64,000 nucleotides of DNA, taken from positions 116,797 to 180,796 of the forward strand of contig JAMPAC010000002.1 of the NCBI GenBank assembly GCA_023667395.1, read 5' to 3'. This DNA comes from Blautia sp. (GTDB lineage Bacteria > Bacillota > Clostridia > Lachnospirales > Lachnospiraceae). This document shows, in pieces, positions 52,110-62,600 of the stretch (positions are counted from its first letter, which is position 1; every line of letters begins with the position of its first letter). Below the pieces are notes generated by a model. That model worked only from the letters and a program-made list of their open reading frames with translations, was not told where the DNA came from and made no database searches. Made by a program: the position numbers and the translations under genes.

Positions 52110-53231
52110 ATGAAAGTACTGGTGACCGGTGCGGGTGGTTTTATCGGAAAAAATCTGATAGCGGAACTGGAAAGGCGGGATGGGATAGAAATACTGCCTT
52201 TTGAGAAAGATACGGAGCCTGGACTTTTGGACAAGTACTGTGAGGAATGCGGTTTTGTCTTTAATCTGGCGGGAATCAACAGGCCGGAGCATGTGGAAGA
52301 GTTCATGGCGGGAAATTTCGGATTTGCCACTACCCTGACAGAGGCCTTGCGCAGGCATGGGAATGCCTGCCCTGTCATGAACGCTTCTTCCGTACAGGCG
52401 GAATTGGATAATCCTTATGGCCGGAGCAAGCGTGCCGGTGAGGATATGTTGTTTGCTTATGGAAAGAAGACTGGGGCGCCTGTTTATATTTATCGTTTCC
52501 CCAATGTATTCGGGAAGTGGTGCAGGCCTGATTATAACAGTGCGGTGGCGACTTTCTGCCACCATATTGCCCATGGCCTGCCCATCCAGGTGAATGACAG
52601 GAATACGGTTCTGCATCTGGTCTATATTGACGATGTGGTGGAGGAACTGCTCCTGGCATTGGAAGGTCGCCCCCATATCAATGGGGAGGGCTATTGTTTC
52701 GTACCCAGGGTGCATGAAGCGTCATTGGGTGAGATCGTGGATCTGCTGTACAGCTTTAGGGAGAGTCGTGTAAACAGGATGGTTCCCGATATGACGGAGG
52801 ACAGTTTTTCCAAGAAATTATACAGTACTTACCTGAGTTATCTGCCGGAGGATCAATTTTCATATCCGCTTTTGATGCATGAGGATATGAGGGGCAGTTT
52901 TACCGAAATCCTAAGAAGCGCTGACAGGGGACAGGTGTCAGTCAATATTTCCAAACCTGGTATTACAAGGGGAAATCACTGGCATCACACGAAGAATGAG
53001 AAATTTGTGGTGGTCAGCGGCAAGGGGCTGATCTGCTTCCGCAGGCATGGCTCTGATGAGATAATAGAATATCCCGTCAGCGGTGAGAAACTGGAGGTAG
53101 TGGATATTCCTACCGGTTATATTCACAGTATCGTCAATACGGGAGACACGGATCTTGTAACATTGATGTGGTGTAACGAGTGTTTTGATCCCGGTAACAC
53201 GGATACCATCCAGGAAGCTGTGGACGGATAA
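52110..53231 (+). CDS. fnlB: Bifunctional SDR/cupin enzyme FnlB/CapF
   Basis: A 373-residue enzyme for the second step to UDP-L-FucNAc. The N-terminal SDR domain starts VLVTGAGGFIGKNLI (3-17) with Y-x3-K in NPYGRSKRAGE, and the C-terminal cupin domain has GNHWHHTKNEKFVV (about 287-300) with the zinc ligands and HSIVNTGD. CapF epimerises at C3 with the cupin and reduces the 4-keto group with the SDR. The domain order matches the family exactly. Confidence 0.92.
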   Translation: MKVLVTGAGGFIGKNLIAELERRDGIEILPFEKDTEPGLLDKYCEECGFVFNLAGINRPEHVEEFMAGNFGFATTLTEALRRHGNACPVMNASSVQAELDNPYGRSKRAGEDMLFAYGKKTGAPVYIYRFPNVFGKWCRPDYNSAVATFCHHIAHGLPIQVNDRNTVLHLVYIDDVVEELLLALEGRPHINGEGYCFVPRVHEASLGEIVDLLYSFRESRVNRMVPDMTEDSFSKKLYSTYLSYLPEDQFSYPLLMHEDMRGSFTEILRSADRGQVSVNISKPGITRGNHWHHTKNEKFVVVSGKGLICFRRHGSDEIIEYPVSGEKLEVVDIPTGYIHSIVNTGDTDLVTLMWCNECFDPGNTDTIQEAVDG

Positions 53232-53269
53232 GCGGCATTGAAGATTGAATGAAAGGCGCGGATATAAAT

Positions 53270-54412
53270 ATGGGCAGACTGAAATTGATGACGGTAATAG
53301 GCACAAGGCCGGAGATTATCCGACTGTCAGAGGTTATCAAGAAGTGCGATAAGTATTTTGACCAGATCCTGGTACATACCGGACAGAACTATGATTATAC
53401 CCTGAACCAGATTTTTTTTGAAGACCTGGGCCTGAGGAAGCCGGACTATTATCTGGATGCGGTGGGAAGCGACCTGGGGGAGACCATCGGGAATATCATA
53501 GCGAAGAGTTATAAGCTGATGACGGAACTGAATCCGGATGCCTTTCTGGTGCTGGGGGACACCAACTCCGCTCTTGCGGCGATTTCCGCCAAACGGTTGA
53601 AGATTCCCATTTTCCACATGGAGGCGGGGAACCGCTGTTTTGATGAAAACCTCCCGGAGGAGACGAACCGGCGTATTGTGGATCATATAGCGGATGTGAA
53701 CCTGTGTTACAGCGAACATGCCAGAAGGTATCTGAATGCGGAGGGGACGGCGAGGGAGAGGACTTATGTGACAGGTTCGCCCATGGCGGAGGTGCTATCC
53801 GCAAACATGGAGAAAATCCAGGCAAGCAATGTGCTGGATACTCTGGGACTGGAGAGGGGAAAATATATCCTGTTGTCAGCCCACAGGGAAGAGAACATCG
53901 ATGATGAAAAAAATTTCTTCGCATTGATGGAAGCGGTCAATAGTATGGCGGAGACATATCAGATGCCGGTCATTTACAGCACCCATCCGCGCAGTAAGAA
54001 GAAGATCGAAGAACGTGGTTTTCAGTTCCATCCGTTGGTAAGGAGCATGCAGCCTTTTGGGTTTTCGGATTACAACCATCTGCAGGTCAATGCGTTCTGC
54101 GTGGTGTCTGACAGTGGGACATTGCCGGAAGAGGCATCTTATTTCAATGCGCAGGGATGTCCTTTTCCCGCCGTCTGCATCCGGACGTCCACTGAGCGGC
54201 CGGAAGCCATTGACAAGGGGAATTTCATCCTTGGGAGCATTACTTCAGAACAGGTATTGCAGGCGGTGGATATGGCTGTACGGATGAATGGGGATGGTGA
54301 ACTGGGGGTTGCCGTACCCGATTATGTGGATGAAAATGTCAGCACGAAAGTGGTTAAGATCATACAAAGTTATACCGGGATCGTAAACAGGATGGTATGG
54401 AGAAAAAGCTGA
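53270..54412 (+). CDS. fnlC: UDP-GlcNAc 2-epimerase family, FnlC/CapG
   Basis: A protein of about 380 residues, third step of the pathway, epimerising C2 to give UDP-L-FucNAc. LKLMTVIGTRPEIIRLSEVI (4-23) is the family opening, LVHTGQNYDYTLNQIFFEDL and FHMEAGNRCFDENLPEETNR follow, and SDSGTLPEEA near residue 282 is the ligand loop. I prefer the ATG at 53270 by comparison with the family; 53249 adds seven residues. Order fnlA-fnlB-fnlC as in known L-FucNAc operons. Confidence 0.9.
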   Translation: MGRLKLMTVIGTRPEIIRLSEVIKKCDKYFDQILVHTGQNYDYTLNQIFFEDLGLRKPDYYLDAVGSDLGETIGNIIAKSYKLMTELNPDAFLVLGDTNSALAAISAKRLKIPIFHMEAGNRCFDENLPEETNRRIVDHIADVNLCYSEHARRYLNAEGTARERTYVTGSPMAEVLSANMEKIQASNVLDTLGLERGKYILLSAHREENIDDEKNFFALMEAVNSMAETYQMPVIYSTHPRSKKKIEERGFQFHPLVRSMQPFGFSDYNHLQVNAFCVVSDSGTLPEEASYFNAQGCPFPAVCIRTSTERPEAIDKGNFILGSITSEQVLQAVDMAVRMNGDGELGVAVPDYVDENVSTKVVKIIQSYTGIVNRMVWRKS

Positions 54413-54477
54413 TTGCGTCAAGAAGCGGTTAGGCGATATGGCGGCAGGGTGACTGTGCAGTGTATGGAGGACGGATT

Positions 54478-55671
54478 ATGGAAGAATTGGCGATTTTTGG
54501 CGGCAGGCCGGTGAGGGAAGACAAGATTTTCTACGGCCGCCAGTGTATAGAAGATGATGATGTGGCGGCAGTGGCAGAGTCGCTGAAAAGCGACCTGATC
54601 ACCTGCGGACCCAGGGTTGACGCGTTGGAAAAACTTCTCTGTGAGATTACCAGGGCAAAATACGCGGTTGTCGTATGCAATGGCACTGCGGCATTGCATT
54701 TAGCGGCAATGGCAGCAGGATTTCAGGCAGGCGATGAGGTGATCGTCAGTTCCATCACGTTTGCGGCTTCTTCCAACTGTATCTTATATTGCGGTGCGAA
54801 GCCTGTGTTTGCGGATATCGATCCGGAGACATATAACATCGATCCTGATTCCGTCCGCCGCCTGATCACGCCCAGGACGAAAGGGATCGTGGCTGTGGAT
54901 TTCACGGGTCAGTCAGTGAAGCATGATGAACTGCGTGCCATTTGCAGGGAACATGACCTGACCCTGATCGAGGATGCGGCTCATGCCATTGGCACAAAAT
55001 ATAAAGGGCAGCCCATAGGCAGCATTGCCGATATGACCTGCTTCAGTTTCCATCCGGTGAAGACGGTGACCGGAGGGGAGGGCGGAGCCATCACCACAAA
55101 TGACGAGGCGCTGTACCGTAGGCTGATGAGGGTGCGTACCCATGGGATCACACGTGTCCAGTCGGAGATGGTGCATCCAACGGATGCGCTCTGGTACAAT
55201 GAGCAGGTGGAACTGGGCTATAATTACCGTATGACGGATTTCCAGGCGGCTCTGCTGACCAGCCAGCTTCATAAGCTGCCCAGGTTTTCTGCAAGAAGAC
55301 GCGAAATTGTGGAAAAATATGATGCGGCATTTGCAGGGATGCCGGAAATTACGGTCCAGAAAGAGATCGCAGAGTCCGATACCACCAGGCACCTGTATAT
55401 CCTGCGGTTAAACCTGGAGCAGCTGGACTGCGACAGGCGCCAGTTCTTTGACGCGTTATACGCGGAGAACACCTGCCCGCAGGTGCATTATCTCCCGGTA
55501 TACTGGCATTCCTATTATGAGAAGCTGGGGTATGGGAAAGGAATCTGTCCTAATGCGGAGAAGTACTATAACGAGGTCATGAGTATCCCGCTGTACTATT
55601 CCATGACGGATCAGGATGTGGAGGATGTGATCCATGCGGTTAGGAAAGTGGTGGCGTATTATAAAAAGTAG
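54478..55671 (+). CDS. PLP-dependent sugar aminotransferase (DegT/DnrJ, PseC-like)
   Basis: A 397-residue aminotransferase. The PLP lysine is Lys195 in SFHPVKTVTGGEGGA, IEDAAHAIGTKY has the cofactor Asp, and YNYRMTDFQAALLTSQL the substrate side. The HPVK context is that of PseC-type enzymes, which aminate UDP-4-keto-6-deoxy-L-AltNAc at C4. FnlA makes the same 4-keto compound, so this enzyme could draw a second sugar from that intermediate. GGAGG eight bases before the ATG. Confidence 0.82.
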   Translation: MEELAIFGGRPVREDKIFYGRQCIEDDDVAAVAESLKSDLITCGPRVDALEKLLCEITRAKYAVVVCNGTAALHLAAMAAGFQAGDEVIVSSITFAASSNCILYCGAKPVFADIDPETYNIDPDSVRRLITPRTKGIVAVDFTGQSVKHDELRAICREHDLTLIEDAAHAIGTKYKGQPIGSIADMTCFSFHPVKTVTGGEGGAITTNDEALYRRLMRVRTHGITRVQSEMVHPTDALWYNEQVELGYNYRMTDFQAALLTSQLHKLPRFSARRREIVEKYDAAFAGMPEITVQKEIAESDTTRHLYILRLNLEQLDCDRRQFFDALYAENTCPQVHYLPVYWHSYYEKLGYGKGICPNAEKYYNEVMSIPLYYSMTDQDVEDVIHAVRKVVAYYKK

Positions 55672-55922
55672 GGGAAATTTTTTGTTGGAATAGATAAAGG
55701 AACGAATGACCTGATCTGTTTTGATTCCTTTGCAAGGAGGCTTTGCATATCATAATGGATGTGTGAAGCCATGCACCTGTGGCCTATGGATGTTGACAGG
55801 AATATTGGTGGGTCTGGTTTATCCTGATAACAAATTGCTTGCATAATGGGGCAGTTTGTGATAACATTGTGTTCATGAAATCAAGAAAATATTAATTCGT
55901 GAAAAACCAAGAAAGGAAATAT
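55672..55922. other. Intergenic stretch before the lic block
   Basis: About 250 bases with no open gene. TTGACA occurs at 55793-55798 but its best -10 (TATCCT, 55820) is 21 bases away. A TTGCTT/TAACAT pair is also badly spaced. I see no convincing terminator. Confidence 0.3.
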
Positions 55923-57698
55923 ATGAACAAACAAGAACAGGACATTTTATCAAAGCTATTACAGGAACCATTTATCAATCAACGGATGCTGTCGGAATCC
56001 AGCGGGCATTCACTGGGCGTTGTGAACCGCTCGCTCAGGAATCTGATTAAAGAGGGATACCTCGATGACAGTATCCGGCTTACCGATAAAGCGCGCAAAG
56101 AGTTTCAGGATAAGGCGCCAAGGAATGCCATTATCCTTGCGGCCGGGTTTGGGATGCGGATGGTGCCAATCAACACCCAGTGTCCCAAGGCGCTGATGGA
56201 AGTGAATGGGGAACCGTTGATAGAAAGAACGATCCGACATCTTCATGAGGTTGGCATCAGGGAGATATATATTGTAGTCGGATTTATGAAAGAGCAGTTT
56301 GAGTATTTGATAGATGAATTTAATGTGGAACTGATAGTGAATGACGCCTATGCCGTGAAGAACAACCTTTATTCCATGAAACTTGCGTTGGAGCATTTAT
56401 CAAATTCATATATTATCCCCTGTGATGTATGGTGTGACAGGAATCCATTCAGACAAAACGAGTTGTATTCATGGTACATGGTATCCGATCTTGTGGATAA
56501 TGACAGTGAGGTACGTGTGAATCGTAAAATGGAACTTGTTTCTGTGTCTGACCGGAGCGGTGGCAATGCCATGATCGGAATATCCTACCTTACAGAAGAA
56601 ACGGCATGCGTGGTAAGGGAAAGAATCAGACAATTATGTTCCAGCGGCAGATATGACGGTTCATTCTGGGAAGAGGCTCTGTATGAAAAGGACCGGATGA
56701 TCGTCCAGGCGCGGGTGGTGCACGCAGCCGATGTGGTGGAGATTAACACCTATGAGCAATTGCGTGAACTGGACGAGGAGTCAAACCAATTAAAATCAGA
56801 TGCCATTTCTGTGATTGCGGAAGTCCTGAATGTAAGAACGGATGAGATAAGCAATATTGAAGTGCTGAAGAAAGGGATGACCAACAGATCTTTTCTTTTT
56901 ACCGCCAAAGAGAATAAGTATATCATGAGGATTCCCGGAGAGGGTACGGATCAGCTGATCAACAGGCGGGAAGAGGCAATGGTTTACAATACAATATCGG
57001 GTATGGGTTTTTGTGATGATCCTGTGTATGTGAATCCCGCAAACGGGTATAAGATCATGCGGTATATTGAAGGGGTACGGTGTTGCGATCCTTTGAACAT
57101 GGACGATCTTAAGGCCTGTATGCGGAAACTGAAAATGTTTCATGATCGCAGACTGTCAGTAGGGCACGAGTTTGATATTTTCGGGAAGATTGATTTTTAT
57201 GAGTCTTTATGGGCTGGCCAGCCATCCATATATAAAGACTATGTACAGACAAAAAAGAATGTTTTCTCACTGAGGAAATTTATAGAAGCTCATGTGACGG
57301 ACAGGGTTCTTACGCATATTGATGCGGTGCCGGACAATTTCCTGTTTGATGATAGCGTGGAGGGAGAACTGCATCTCCAGCTGACAGATTGGGAATATGC
57401 GGGAATGCAGGATCCGCATGTGGATATTGCCATGTTCTGTATTTATTCTTTATATGACAGGGAGCAGATTGACAGGCTGATCGATCTCTATTTTGATGGC
57501 AGCTGTCCGTTCGATGTTCATACAAAGATATATTGCTACATAGCAGCCTGTGGTCTTCTCTGGAGCAATTGGTGTGAGTATAAAAGGAATCTGGGAGTGG
57601 AGTTCGGGGAATATTCCCTGCGTCAGTACAGATATGCGAAAGAGTATTATAAGCTGGCAAGAGCGGAAATGGAGATGCAGAATGTCATACAAGGTTGA
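55923..57698 (+). CDS. wHTH - LicC cytidylyltransferase - LicA choline kinase fusion
   Basis: A 591-residue, three-part protein. Residues 1-60 are a MarR-like winged helix (ILSKLLQEPFINQRMLSESS). Residues about 67-290 are a LicC-type nucleotidyltransferase: AIILAAGFGMRMVPINTQCP and KALMEVNGEPLIERTI. Residues about 305-590 are a choline kinase: HIDAVPDNFLFDD (about 464-476) is the catalytic loop and LTDWEYAGMQDPHVDIAMF holds the metal-binding Asp. One protein could phosphorylate choline and make CDP-choline for LicD at 7752. AAAGGA supports the ATG at 55923. Confidence 0.85.
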   Translation: MNKQEQDILSKLLQEPFINQRMLSESSGHSLGVVNRSLRNLIKEGYLDDSIRLTDKARKEFQDKAPRNAIILAAGFGMRMVPINTQCPKALMEVNGEPLIERTIRHLHEVGIREIYIVVGFMKEQFEYLIDEFNVELIVNDAYAVKNNLYSMKLALEHLSNSYIIPCDVWCDRNPFRQNELYSWYMVSDLVDNDSEVRVNRKMELVSVSDRSGGNAMIGISYLTEETACVVRERIRQLCSSGRYDGSFWEEALYEKDRMIVQARVVHAADVVEINTYEQLRELDEESNQLKSDAISVIAEVLNVRTDEISNIEVLKKGMTNRSFLFTAKENKYIMRIPGEGTDQLINRREEAMVYNTISGMGFCDDPVYVNPANGYKIMRYIEGVRCCDPLNMDDLKACMRKLKMFHDRRLSVGHEFDIFGKIDFYESLWAGQPSIYKDYVQTKKNVFSLRKFIEAHVTDRVLTHIDAVPDNFLFDDSVEGELHLQLTDWEYAGMQDPHVDIAMFCIYSLYDREQIDRLIDLYFDGSCPFDVHTKIYCYIAACGLLWSNWCEYKRNLGVEFGEYSLRQYRYAKEYYKLARAEMEMQNVIQG

Positions 57699-58554
57699 TA
57701 ATGCGGTCATAATGGCGGCTGGTACGTCAAGCAGGTTCGCGCCGCTATCTTATGAGATGCCCAAGGCGCTCATAGAAGTAAAGGGCGAGATTCTGATAGA
57801 ACGGCAGATCAGGCAGCTGCACGAAGCAGGAATAAACCAGGTCATACTCGTTGTCGGTTATAGGAAAGAACAATTTGAGTATCTTAAGGATAAGTTCGGA
57901 GTGATCATGGTTGAAAATAAGGATTACTTATCAAGGAACAATAATGCAAGCATTTACGCGGTGAGACAATATTTGGGCAACACATATATCTGTTCCTCTG
58001 ATAATTATTTTTCCGAAAACCCGTTTGAAAGCGAGGTCTCTGACGCGTATTATGCCGCTGTATATGCTGACGGTGACACAGCCGAATGGTGCCTGCAGGA
58101 AGATCCGGCGGGATATATCAATCAGGTGACGGTGGGCGGACGGAATGCATGGTATATGCTGGGGCACGCCTTTTGGGATGGGAAGTTCAGCAGAAAATTT
58201 ACGGAAATCCTTGAAAAGGTATACGAACTGCCTGAGACGCGAGCCCTTTTGTGGGAAAGCATTTATATGCAGCATTTGGGTGAACTGAAACTGAAGATCC
58301 GCAGGTATCCTGAAAATGATATATTTGAGTTCGATACGCTGGACGAACTCAGGATGTTTGACAACAGTTATATAGGGGATACACGTTCAGAAATACTGAA
58401 AGCGGCAGCGCAGGAATTGCGGTGCAGGGAAGCTGATATCACTGATATCCGCGCATTCAGGGATTCCAATAATGAAGCCGCAGGATTTACATTTTTTGCA
58501 GGGCGGGATCGGTATGAATATGTTTATGGGACAAAAAATATAAAACAGTTGTGA
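57682..58554 (+). CDS. LicC-like nucleotidyltransferase, shortened paralogue of the fusion
   Basis: A protein of about 290 residues. AVIMAAGTSSRFAPLSYEMP and KALIEVKGEILIERQIRQLH match the middle part of the preceding fusion. After about residue 235 the sequence also aligns with the fusion's linker and the first strands of its kinase (SEILKAAAQELRCREADITD against SDAISVIAEVLNVRTDEISN), then ends. It therefore looks like a fusion protein cut off after the start of the kinase. It overlaps the upstream gene by 17 bases. GGAG about 10 bases upstream. Confidence 0.8.
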   Translation: MSYKVDNAVIMAAGTSSRFAPLSYEMPKALIEVKGEILIERQIRQLHEAGINQVILVVGYRKEQFEYLKDKFGVIMVENKDYLSRNNNASIYAVRQYLGNTYICSSDNYFSENPFESEVSDAYYAAVYADGDTAEWCLQEDPAGYINQVTVGGRNAWYMLGHAFWDGKFSRKFTEILEKVYELPETRALLWESIYMQHLGELKLKIRRYPENDIFEFDTLDELRMFDNSYIGDTRSEILKAAAQELRCREADITDIRAFRDSNNEAAGFTFFAGRDRYEYVYGTKNIKQL

Positions 58555-58578
58555 AAAGGCGTGTGGAGGATAAGAAAA

Positions 58579-59526
58579 ATGATATATGGTATTATAGCGG
58601 GAATCACATGGGCATTGGAGACGGTCGTTCTGGGAATTGCACTCGCAATGACGCCGTTTGTGTCAACGGAACAGGCGGTTTTCCTGGCGCCGTTTGTCAG
58701 TACCTTTTTACATGATGCGTTTTCCACGGTCTGGGCAACGGCTTACAATGGTATTCGCGGCAATCTGAAAGACGTCTGGTATGCGCTGGCAAAGACCAAA
58801 AGCGGGAAATTCGTCGTTATCGCGGCGGTGATAGGGGGACCTGTAGGCATGACGGGATATGTTCTGGCTGTCAACTATATGGGGGCATCCATCGGCGCTG
58901 TGGCAAGTGCGATTTTTCCGGCGATCGGCGCAGTGTTAGCGTATATTTTCCTGAAAGAAAAAATGCAGTGGTATCGATGGATATTGCTGTTGGTAACACT
59001 GTTTGGCGTATATGGACTCAGCTATTCTCCTGAACTGGATATGTCAAATTTTGTTGTTGGTGTTACAGGCGCATTAATGTGTGCTTTCGGGTGGGGCATA
59101 GAAGCTGTGATCCTTGCAAAATGCCTGCAGGATCCGGAAGTGAAAGACGAGTATGCGCTTCAGATCCGCCAGGCAACCTCGGCGTTGGTTTATGGGGTCA
59201 TTATCCTGCCTGTTCTGAGAGGATGGAAATTTACAGCCAGCCTGTTCAGCAGTGGAACGGGCTGGTTGTTGCCTACAATTGTTTTGGCGGCTCTTTTTGC
59301 AACCGTTTCCTATTTGTTTTACTATAAAGCAATTGCAACGATCGGGGCTTCAAAGGCAATGGCCCTGAATGTTTCTTATTCAGCATGGGCAATCATATTT
59401 ACGGTTTTGATCCTGCGAGATACCAGTGTCCTGACGCCGGTGACGATTTTATGCGCAGTCATAGTGATCATATGCGGTATCCTTGCAGCGGCGGATTTTA
59501 AAGAGTTGTTTGGAAAAAAGAAATAA
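58579..59526 (+). CDS. licB: LicB-like choline transporter, EamA/DMT family
   Basis: A protein of about 315 residues with ten helices in two repeats, as in the DMT superfamily. GIIAGITWALETVVLGIAL, PVGMTGYVLAVNYMGASIGA and FYYKAIATIGASKAMALN follow the LicB pattern. Position right after LicC/LicA enzymes suggests uptake of choline as substrate. GGAGG about ten bases before the ATG; the GTG at 58561 is less likely. Confidence 0.82.
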   Translation: MIYGIIAGITWALETVVLGIALAMTPFVSTEQAVFLAPFVSTFLHDAFSTVWATAYNGIRGNLKDVWYALAKTKSGKFVVIAAVIGGPVGMTGYVLAVNYMGASIGAVASAIFPAIGAVLAYIFLKEKMQWYRWILLLVTLFGVYGLSYSPELDMSNFVVGVTGALMCAFGWGIEAVILAKCLQDPEVKDEYALQIRQATSALVYGVIILPVLRGWKFTASLFSSGTGWLLPTIVLAALFATVSYLFYYKAIATIGASKAMALNVSYSAWAIIFTVLILRDTSVLTPVTILCAVIVIICGILAAADFKELFGKKK

Positions 59527-59540
59527 AAATCTGCCAGAAT

Positions 59541-59569
59541 TTGCTCCCCGCTCAATCTTGTGCTATGAT
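59541..59569 (+). promoter_or_regulatory. Promoter for the SNF2 helicase gene
   Basis: TTGCTC (59541-59546), 17 bases, TATGAT (59564-59569), about 58 bases before the ATG at 59627. Confidence 0.5.
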
Positions 59570-59626
59570 AAGACTGTGGAATCACCCCGAATACACATCA
59601 CAACAATTTTAATGGAGACGAAGCAC

Positions 59627-62600
59627 ATGAGATGGGACTACCTATTTAATGAACAGGTATTGGCGCAGGGAAAAGAGTATTATCAGAGCGGCTGTGTGGG
59701 AGAACTGCTGCACAGGGGCGGTACTTATCAGGCGAAAGTCGTCGACTCAAAAAAGCATGATGTGGAGGTATACCTGACAGACAGGGTGCATCCGCGCCTT
59801 TACTGCGACTGCAGGGATGCGTCAGGTGGCAGGCACTGCAGCCATATGGCCGCCGTCCTGTATGCGATCGCGGAGGAGGAAAGCCGCAGTCTGCCGCAGA
59901 CTGTGGACAGCGTCAGGAAACCGGAAAAGGATGTGCCAAAGAGGATATATCCCTTTTCCCACAGGTGGACGCTTCTGGACGACGAAGAGGCGGCGTCTGG
60001 CAGCAGCGGTCAGGAGGAATATGAGTATTTTGACTTAAAGGAAATGACAAAAGATTTTGTCTTTTACGAGGATTCCTGCCAGGAAGCCCTGAAAATGATC
60101 AGGGATGGGCGGATCGTCCTGGAGCAACTGCAGATGGGTTATCCGAATAAGATCGGGGCCAATGAACTGGTCGGGATCGCTGAAGGAGTCGTTCGGACCG
60201 GGAAAAAGCCGGAGACGGAGGAATGGGTCACCATCTGTTTTGATAAAGAAAATATCCAGTACGCGGAGTGCGGGGTAAGGAAATGTTATTACGACTATAA
60301 CAATGTCCGGAATCCATACGATTACAGGTTTTCCGTCAGGAAGAGAGAAACGCGTCCCTGCGTCCATGTGATCGGGCTGCTTCTTTTGCTGCAGAAAAGG
60401 CTGCGCGAAGGAGCGGTGGGGGATGCCACGGACAGTTATGCGCAGAGAATGCTTTATGGTTTTCGCAACCTGAGAGCCTGGAGCAGCGCGGAGGAGGAGC
60501 CGGATAAGGTATCCCGCGTTATGCTGGAACCGGTGTTGGAACTGGATTATGATGGCCTGAAGCTGGGAGCCAGGGTGGGAAAGGACAAGCTTTATCAGGT
60601 GAAAAGCCTGCCCATGCTGGTATCCGGTGTGGAGACAAAGGAGCGGCTGGCGCTGGGGACGAAGACGGAGATCGATTTTTCCGCAGCGCGGTTTGACGAC
60701 CGCTCGGAGAAATTTTATCAATTCATAAGGCAGGTCGTTACGGAAGAACGCAGGAGAGAAATGCATTCCCAGAGAAATTTCCGCACGTATGAAAATATCG
60801 CGGAGACGATCAAGGGGAAACTTTTTTTGTATGGGAAACGTCTGGATGATTTTTTTGAAATGGTAAAAGGCGAGAAACTCCAGTTCGCAGACAAAAGCAG
60901 CGGGAAAACGCGTAAGACCATGCTGCAGTTTCAGGAGGCGGATCCGGAGATTGAACTTGTGCTGACCCAGGAGACGGACGAAAAGGGTGTTTTCCAGGGG
61001 GTGCGCATCCGGGGGAACGCGCCGGAACTGTTTAAGGGGCTGAACCATCAGTATTATTTCGCGGGAGATTCCCTGAACCGCATCGCCCCGGAGAAGCTGG
61101 AAAATCTGCAGCCGCTCCTGGAAATGGCTGTGGACGGTGAGATCTCCATGCAGGTCGGCCGCAGGTATCTCTCGGAATTTTATTACAGGGTGCTTCCCAT
61201 ATTGCAAGAATATGCCACAGTCACGGAGCAGGACGGTGAGACGGTTCAGAAGTATCTTCCGCCGGAAGTGGAGTTTGTGTTCTATCTGGACGCGGAGCAG
61301 AAAAATATTGTTTGCCGTGCCGCTGCCAGGTACGGTGATGTGGAATGTGACATAATGGACTGGCTTAAGGGCACGGCCCGAAAGGAGCGTTTCCGCGATG
61401 TGGAGCGCGAAACGGGGGCGTTGGGCTGTGTACAGAAGTTATTCCCGGAAGAAGATATAGAAAAGGGATTGTTCCACTGCGGTGAGGATGTGGACAGGAT
61501 CTATACCGTGCTGGAAAGCGGCATCGGGGAACTGATGCGGTTTGGCGAGGTGCAGACCACGGACAGTTTCCGCAGGTTGCGGATCCGCAAGGCAGTGCCG
61601 GTGACAGTGGGCGTTTCCCTGGGGAGCGGCCTGATGGATCTGGAGATCCGTTCGGAGGAACTGAGCCAGGAGGAACTGCTGGATATCCTGAACCATTACC
61701 GCAGGAAGAAAAAATATTACCGCCTGAAAAACGGCGATTTCCTGAACCTGGAGGAGCAGAGCCTGGAGGAATTGGCGGCAATGCTGGAGGCGCTGCATGT
61801 ATCCCCAAAGGAATTTGTGAAAGGAAAGATGCAGCTGCCCCTTTACCGCGCCCTGTATCTGGACAAGATGCTGGAGCAGTGCGACGGGATCTATACCAAC
61901 CGTGACTCTCATTTTAAAAAGCTGATCAAAAATTTTAAGACCGTGGAGGATTCCGACTATGAAATCCCCGAAACGCTGCGTTCCGTCATGCGCAAATACC
62001 AGAAGCATGGCTACAGGTGGCTCCGCACCTTGGAGAGCAGCGGGTTTGGCGGCATTCTGGCGGATGATATGGGACTTGGGAAAACGCTGCAGGTGATAGC
62101 GGTGCTGCTGGCGGCGAAGAATGAGGGAAAGCTGGAAGAACCCGCCCTGGTCGTCACGCCTGCCTCGCTGGTATATAACTGGCAGGAGGAATTTACGCGG
62201 TTTGCGCCGGAGCTGTCCGTGGGCGTGATCGTTGGAAATCAGGCGCAGCGGCGTGACATGCTGGAACGGTACGGAAGCTGGGACGTTCTGGTGACTTCCT
62301 ATGATCTGCTGAAAAGGGATATTGCCGACTATGAGGGCATGTCGTTTTCCTATCAGGTCATCGATGAGGCGCAGTTTATCAAGAACCACTCCACCGCTGC
62401 GGCCAAGTCCGTTAAGATTGTCAAAAGCAGGGTAAAATACGCATTGACGGGAACGCCCATCGAAAACCGGCTGAGCGAGTTATGGAGCATATTTGATTAC
62501 CTGATGCCGGGTTTTTTGTATGGGTATGAAACCTTTAAAAAGGAACTGGAAACGCCCATCGTCAAAAACCAGGACGCGGATGCCGCGAAGCGTCTGAAAA

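Noticed and set aside
60035-62389. Long minus-strand frames under the SNF2 gene (60035-61207, 61439-62389)
   Set aside because: They lie fully inside a well-supported gene on the other strand, have no ribosome site and look like composition shadows of GC-rich codons.
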